64,000 nucleotides of DNA from Aegilops tauschii subsp. strangulata (lineage: Eukaryota; Streptophyta; Magnoliopsida; Poales; Poaceae): assembly GCF_002575655.3 (NCBI RefSeq), contig NC_053040.3, positions 153,637,148 through 153,701,147 on the forward strand, read 5' to 3'. Shown in pieces: positions 58,509-64,000 of the stretch (positions are counted from its first letter, which is position 1; each line of letters opens with the position of its first letter). Under the pieces are notes generated by a model, which made no database searches, was not told where the DNA came from, and saw nothing but the letters and a program-made list of their open reading frames with translations. The position numbers were made by a program, and so were the translations under genes.

Positions 58509-59978
58509 TCAATCGTATAAGCATTTTTTTAATTGTCTACCAAAATAAGCATTAAAATCTTCTTGCTTAACCATAAAGTTATCAAACTCATCCAAACATT
58601 GGCTAGCAAACTTAGTAGGAGGGATTTCAGCTTTATCATATCTATAGAGAGAATTTATCTTTACTACCTGTGTCGGGTTATCAAGACCATGAGTTTCTTC
58701 AATAGGTAATGGATTAAGATCATATATTTCTTCAACAGGCGGTAAATTAAGACCATGTATTTCTTCAATAGGAGGTAAATTCTTAACATCTTCAGCTTTA
58801 ATACCCTTTTCTTTCATAGATTTCTTTGCCTCTTGCATATCTTCGGGACTGAGAAATAGAACACCCATCTTCTTCGGAGTTGGCTTAGGGATTGGTTCAG
58901 GAAGTGTCCAATTATTTTCATTGGTCAACATATTATTCAATAGAATTTCAGCTTCATCCGGTGTTCTTTCCCTGAAAACAGAACCAGCACAACTATCCAG
59001 GTGGTCTCTGGAAGCATCGGTTAGTCCATTATAAAAGATATCAAGTATTTCATTTTTCTTGAGAGGATGATCAGACAAAGCATTAAGTAATTGGAGAAGC
59101 CTCCCCCAAGCTTGTGGGAGACTCTCTTCTTCAATTTGCACAAAATTGTATATGTCCCTTAAAGCAGCTTGTTTCTTATGAGCAGGGAAATATTTAGCAG
59201 AGAAGTAATAAATCATATCCTGGGGACTACGCACACAACCAGGATCAAGAGAATTAAACCATATCTTAGCATCGCCCTTTAATGAGAACGGAAATATTTT
59301 AAGGATATAAAAGTAGCGAGTTCTCTCATCATTAGTGAATAGGGTGGCTATATCATTTAATTTAGTAAGATGTGCCACAACAATTTCAGATTCATAGCCA
59401 TAAAAAGGATCAGATTCAACCAAAGTAATTATATCAGGATCAACAGAGAATTCATAATCCTTATCAGTAACGAAGATAGGTGAAGTAGCATAAGCAGGAT
59501 CATATTTCATTCCAGCATTCAGAGTTTTTTGTTTAAGCTTAGCTAATAATTTCTTAAGATCACTTCTATCATTGCAAGCAAGAAAGTCTCTTTTTGTTTT
59601 TTCATCCATAACATAGCCCTCAGGCACAACAGGTAATTCATATTTATTAGGGGGAGAGTCTTCATCATCACTGTCATCAATATTATCAGTTTCTATAATT
59701 TCATTCTCTCTAGCCCTAGCAAGTTGTTCATCAAGAAATTCACCAAGTGGCACAGTAGTATCAAGCATAGAAGTAGTTTCATCATAAGTATCATGCACAG
59801 CAGAAGTGGCATCATCAATAGCATGCGACATATCAGAATTAATAGCAGAAGCAGGTTTAGGTGTCGCAAGCTTACTCAAAACAGAAGGTGAATCAAGTGC
59901 AGAGCTAGATGGTAGTTCCTTACCTTCCCTCGTAGTTGAGGGATAGATTTTTGTTTTCTCGTCTTTCAAGTTCCTCAT
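58509..59978 (-). pseudogene. Gag of element A (489 aa), truncated by homopolymer frameshift
   Basis: Minus-strand ATG at 59978 (MRNLKDEKTKIYPSTTREGK). Contains the retrotransposon gag domain at residues about 205-340 (FPFSLKGDAKIWFNSLDPG, YFSAKYFPAHKKQAALRDI) and short LPPIEE/LPPVEE repeats at about 390-430. The frame ends early at 58509. Homology continues in the next frame from 58504, across a run of seven A residues (minus strand, 58527-58533), consistent with loss of one base. Position just inside the primer site marks it as first gene of the element. Confidence 0.85.
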
Positions 59979-60027
59979 AGTGACCAGCAGATATAAATCC
60001 CAAGTGACTCAAAGAATAGAGCTATGC

Positions 60028-60045
60028 TCCCCGGCAACGGCGCCA
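60028..60045 (-). other. Primer-binding site of element A (tRNA-Asp type)
   Basis: On the minus strand TGGCGCCGTTGCCGGGGA, complementary to the 3' end of tRNA-Asp, 11 bases inside the LTR end at 60057. Confidence 0.9.
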
Positions 60046-60056
60046 GAAAATAATCT

Positions 60057-61427
60057 TGATAACCCACAAGTATAGGGGATCGCAACAATTTTCGAGGGTA
60101 GAGTATTCAATCCAAATTTATTGATTCGACACAAGGGGAGCCAAAGAATATTCTCAAGTATTAGCAGTTGAGTTGTCAGTTCAACCACACCTGGATAACT
60201 TAGTATCTACAGCAAAGTAATATGGAAGTAACGGTGACGGTAACAAAAGTAATATTTTTGGGTTTTGTAGTGATTGTAACAGTAGCAACGGAAAAGTAAA
60301 TAAGTGGAGAACAATATGTGAAAAGCTCGTAGGCATTGGATCGATGATGGAGAATTATGCCGGATGCGGTTCATCATGTAACAATCATAACATAGGGTGA
60401 CACGAAACTAGCTCCAATTCATCAATGTAATGTAGGCATGTATTCCGAATATAGTCATACGTGCTTATGGAAAAGAACTTGCATGACATCTTTTGTCCTA
60501 CCCTCCCGTTGCAGTGGGGTCCTAATGGAAACTAAGGGATATTAAGGCCTCCTTTTAATAGAGTACCGGACCAAAGCATTAACACATAGTGAATACATGA
60601 ACTCCTCAAACTATGGTCATCACCGGGAGTGGTCCCGATTATTGTCACTTCGGGGTTGCCGGATCATAACACATAGTAGGTGACTATAGACTTGCAAGAT
60701 AGGATCAAGAACTCACATATATTCATGAAAACATAATAGGTTCAGATCTGAAATCATGGCACTTGGGCCCTAGTGACAAGCATTAAGCATAGCAAAGTCA
60801 TAGCAACATCAATCTCAGAACATAGTGAATACTAGGGATCAAACCCTAACAAAACTAACTCGATTACATGATAAATCTCATCCAACCCATCACCGTCCAG
60901 CAAGCCTACGATGGAATTACTCACGCACGGCGGTGAGCATCATGAAATTGGTGATGGAGGATGGTTGATGATGATGATGGCGACGGATTCCCCTCTCCGG
61001 AGCCCCGAACGGACTCCAGATCAGCCCTCCTGAGCGAGTTTAGGGCTTGGCTGTGGCTCCGTGTCGTAAAACGCAATGAATCCTTCTCTCTGATTTTTTT
61101 CTCCCCGAACACAAATATATGGAGTTGGAGTTGAGGTCGGTGGAGCAACAGGGGGCCCACGAGGCAGGGGCGCGCCCCCCACCCTCGTGGATAGGTGGTG
61201 GGCCCCCTGGCCTTGATTCTTTTGCCAATATTTTTAATATTTTCCAAAAATAAGTTCCGTGGAGTTTCAGGTCATTCCGAGAACTTTTGTTTCTGCACAT
61301 AAATAACACCATGGCAATTCTGCTGAAAACAGCGTCAGTCCGGGTTAGTTCCATTCAAATCATGCAAGTTAGAGTCCAAAGCAAGGGCAAAAGTGTTTGG
61401 GAAAGTAGATACGACGGAGACGTATCA
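60057..61427 (-). repeat. 5' LTR of element A, 1371 bp
   Basis: TGATAACCCACAAGTATAGG ... GACGGAGACGTATCA on the plus strand; pairs with 19670-19812 plus 33472-34709. Differences include a short extra segment (AGTATTTAGTAGCAA) in the other copy and scattered substitutions, clearly more than between the LTRs of element D. Confidence 0.93.
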
Positions 61428-61432
61428 ACAGC

Positions 61433-62014
61433 GAGCACGGCATATGCTACACCCATCCCGAGAAACTTCCAGGTAAGACACCGGTCGGCCGTCTACTTGC
61501 ACAAACATATTCCTTTGTTTATAGCTCTATTTTTCTTTTTAGACGCAGACCTGGTGAAGCAATTACAATTTGACAGTTAATAAAAAGTGAAACAAGTGAC
61601 TGCAACATGCCAAAGATGTTATGAAAATGCCAACTACGTACACTAAAACCTGTATTCGACAATACTGCAGGTATCACACTGAGTGGCCTAAGCAAGCATT
61701 TCTTCCAGCGCAATTCCAGGGCGTTCAAAAGGGGCACGTGGATGCGTCGCAAGATACAGTCGAAGTGCGGCATGCACGCTATGTGGCACAACACCGGCAA
61801 TACCTTGCCGGTGATGGTCAACGGCCGGCAGACGGGCAACAAAAAGGTTCTGGTGCTGCACACCAAGAAGAACTTCGACCAGCAGAGGACCAACTAGGTG
61901 ATGCACCAGTACCACCTCGGGGACCTGGAGCAAGAGAAGGAGCGGGAGCTGGTCCTCTGCAAGATTTTCTACCAGACGAACACTAGGGCCAGGAGTAAAA
62001 AGATTATAAGTTAG
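61433..62014 (+). pseudogene. NAC-domain gene, right part (rest of split exon plus final exon)
   Basis: From 61433 the reading resumes exactly where 19669 stopped: EHGICYTHPEKLPG up to 61472, donor GTAAGA, a 198-base intron and acceptor CTGCAG at 61670. The last exon (61671-62014) encodes the rest of the NAC domain: [62 protein letters not shown] at 61895-61897 replaces the conserved Trp of the NWVMHQYH motif; the frame then continues to a natural TAG at 62012-62014. The protein would end soon after the domain, without the long C-terminal region NAC activators usually have. With the frameshift in the left exon, this is a dead gene independent of the transposons. Confidence 0.85.
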
Positions 62015-62989
62015 TTTGGTATTGGTACTTGTACTACCTTGTCGTCCGCAAGTTGGTATTGTTGTTAACGATCTTTTGGTACAAACTTGGCATTTGCTTC
62101 CAACCATCATGCCGAGGGTCGACGTGGATATAAAGCTGAATCATTTGTTTCGAAACGAATTTTCAGGCACCTGATTATTATTTGATGGGTAGCATAAGCA
62201 CCTGCCGTTCGAATTCCCAGTTCTCCAATTTTTTTAAAACAAGTGGATGCTCTTATTATCACGATGAAAAAACAATATCCCTGCTGCATCCCAGTTATCA
62301 GTCTGTACTTGCAGAATTCTCTCGTTTATTGAGCACATATATTGTTTTTTCAGGTCGAGCAAGTTTCAACTAGGCTGTAGACTGCCCAGGCTTGGTTTTG
62401 TTTTTAACAGGCCCAGCCCATGACGACAACGGGGCACAAAGATCCAGTAGGTATCTACTGGCCTCTGGCCCACCAGAGTTAGTTATATTTTGTCTTACAA
62501 CATCCGCAGGCAGTTTTTTTACTGAATCAAACACACAGCCCAGTTCTATTTTCCTCTTGAAACGCATGTCCTCCATCCGTTTTCTAATCTCTATCTATAG
62601 TTTTACTAGTTCATATACACGTATCATTATATTGAAAATACATAAAATTCCCTTTTCATATTTGCATCCTTATTTTTGTTGTTGTTTTCCCTCCCAGCGC
62701 TGATTTTTTTTACCACTGGTTTTCCCTTAAACCAACTCAATTGTCCCACGTCTTATTTGCTTACAAAAACAAAACGATTTTTTGGCAAATCAATAAGTTC
62801 TTAAAAAATGTTTATCATTTTGGGATTACAAAAGTTCGGACTCCACCGAAATATGCAAAATAAGGTTGAACTTTTTGACCGTGGTCCTCGGCAGAAAATG
62901 GGCTGTAATAAATTACTTAAGAATTAACAAATGGGCTGCAAATTATTAAAAAAATAGCAAATGGGCTCTATGTTGTCTGCCACAGATTT
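62015..62989. other. Intergenic downstream of the NAC pseudogene
   Basis: No gene recognised. AT-rich, with AAATGGGCTG-type repeats around 62920-62970 that look like dispersed grass repeat sequence. Confidence 0.5.
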
Positions 62990-64000
62990 GGAGGCTGACT
63001 TGTGGGCCTACTACGTTCATGTGTACACAAGGTTTCTCAAAAAAGAAACTTAGTCAACAATTGACTCTACCAGCGTCAGACCGTTAGATGTCAATCTAAC
63101 GGCAATCGTGCTTCTTCAGGCTCTGATCTTCTTGCCCCAGCCGCCCAAACCAGCGCCATCGGAACCGCCTGCTCCCACCTCCCGTGGCCGGCTGTGCTGC
63201 CGGGCAGGCCTCACGGCCCCATCATATACTCGCATCCCTGGCCTGTCTATCCCTCTACTCACCCACACCTCCTGTTATTTTTCGGCGACGACAGCCGAAC
63301 CAGTCAACCCTTGTACTCTCCATCGCGTGGGCAGCCACTGTCGTGTCTTCCCCGGCTCCATGTCGTTCCCTTCGTAGGCCTCGCCGTTGTCCACCGCCCT
63401 GGTGCTCTCGGCGTGGCATGGTCAACGTGGTCAACGAACGACATCCATCGGAACTGGACTGTACGTGGAGAGGCTGACAGTTGGGTCCACGGCCGTACAA
63501 AAGGAAATGCCTCCTTATTACGCGCAAAATAATGATTCCTCCACCTGACATCTGGGACCCGCCGGAAGGGCCTCTGTATTTCATGAAAAAACGTTCCCTC
63601 CGCTGACAGGTCGGACCCACCAACTATATCTTCGCACGCAAGGAAGTGCCTCCTTATTGCGCACAAAAAAATGAATACCCCCTGCCAGCTAGGACCCACC
63701 ATAGTGGGAGGCTGACTTGTGGGCCTACTAAGTTGACGGGGACGGAGGGCTTTGTCAACTTAGTCAATATATGAACGATTCTAGCTCTAGTGACCGTACG
63801 ATGTCCATCCAACGGCCGTAGTGCTTCTTCAACCTCTGGTCTTCTTGCTCCAGCCGCCCAAACCAGTGCCGGTCGTGCCTCGTGCTCCTGCCTCCTGTGG
63901 CCGGCTGTGATGCCGCGGAGGCCTCACCGCCCCCTACAACTCCCACCGCTGGCCAGGCCATCCCTCTACTCACCCACACCCCCTGTTATTCTGCGGCGAC
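62990..64000 (+). repeat. Diverged direct duplication, 717-bp offset
   Basis: GGAGGCTGACTTGTGGGCCT at 62990 recurs at 63707, and similarity continues for roughly 290 bp in both copies (CTTCTTGCCCCAGCCGCCCA at 63128 against CTTCTTGCTCCAGCCGCCCA at 63841, then CCCTCTACTCACCCACAC). Between them lie further short repeats around GACCCACC and CTCCTTATTGCGC. The second copy runs off the window. GC-rich open frames here have no conserved product. Confidence 0.75.

Larger units (their letters stand above)
19670..61427 (-). mobile_element. Athila-lineage non-autonomous gypsy retrotransposon (element A), hosting nested elements B, C and D
   Basis: On the minus strand the 5' LTR is 61427-60057, followed by a tRNA-Asp primer site, gag and protease, an Athila ORF1-like gene, a polypurine tract at 34710 and the 3' LTR (34709-33472 plus 19812-19670). 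Both LTR copies begin TGATACGTCTCCGTCG and end TGTGGGTTATCA on that strand. Flanking bases ATAGC (19665-19669) and ACAGC (61428-61432) are the target duplication with one substitution. Removing B and C leaves about 9.5 kb with no reverse transcriptase or integrase sequence. Terminal and internal sequence recall the Triticeae Sabrina group (tentative). It is inserted in the NAC exon. Confidence 0.88.

Noticed and set aside
61621..61986. 121-codon plus-strand frame at the right NAC exon
   Set aside because: It is an out-of-frame shadow; the NAC reading uses a different frame with conserved motifs and splice sites.
63108..63702. Open frames of about 90-130 codons on both strands near the right edge
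   Set aside because: They overlap each other in a GC-rich repeated block and are not preserved between its two copies.

Overview
The window is nuclear DNA of a Triticeae grass (wheat, rye or barley group; wheat most likely). The call rests on transposon content: an Angela/WIS-type copia LTR, Tat-lineage gypsy elements with antisense extra genes, an Athila-lineage element with a tRNA-Asp primer site, chromoviruses with LTRs of about 4 kb, and Stowaway/Tourist-type MITE traces. Roughly five sixths of the window is LTR retrotransposon. There are no rRNA genes, intact tRNA genes, CRISPR arrays or bacterial-style operons.

Layout. 1-6009: 5' part of a minus-strand Tekay-like chromovirus (E) whose 5' LTR carries a 58-bp sequence repeated six times. 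6010-10303: 3' part of a plus-strand Tat-like gypsy element (F), interrupted by E, with its antisense intron-containing gene and 3' LTR. 10304-13327: intergenic patchwork with two Helitron-like 3' ends, a MITE and a Pol III-box (SINE-like) fragment. 13328-15112: an F-box/DUF295 gene in four exons. 17180-19025: a second F-box/DUF295 gene, broken by a frameshift and a stop. 19524-19669 and 61433-62014: the two halves of one NAC-domain pseudogene. 62990-64000: two diverged copies of a GC-rich repeat.

The NAC gene is split by a 41.8-kb nest of four retrotransposons that can be unpicked exactly from target-site duplications. Element A (Athila-like, minus, 19670-61427, TSD ATAGC/ACAGC) entered the NAC exon. 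Element B (Tekay-like chromovirus, plus, 19813-33466, TSD ATAAC) entered A's 3' LTR. Element C (Tat-like, minus, 35077-53633, TSD CATGG) entered A's interior. Element D (Angela-like copia, minus, 37603-46114, TSD ACGCG) entered the antisense gene of C.

Most elements are defective. A has gag and protease but no reverse transcriptase or integrase. C has two in-frame stops and a homopolymer frameshift in pol. D has nearly identical LTRs around a decayed interior. B is the exception, with an uninterrupted 1425-residue gag-pol-chromodomain frame, apart from an amber codon near the gag N-terminus that E shares. B and E also carry a conserved extra ORF between the primer site and gag, with no function I can assign. 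It is the best candidate here for something under-described. I found no wholly new system that I can demonstrate from sequence alone.
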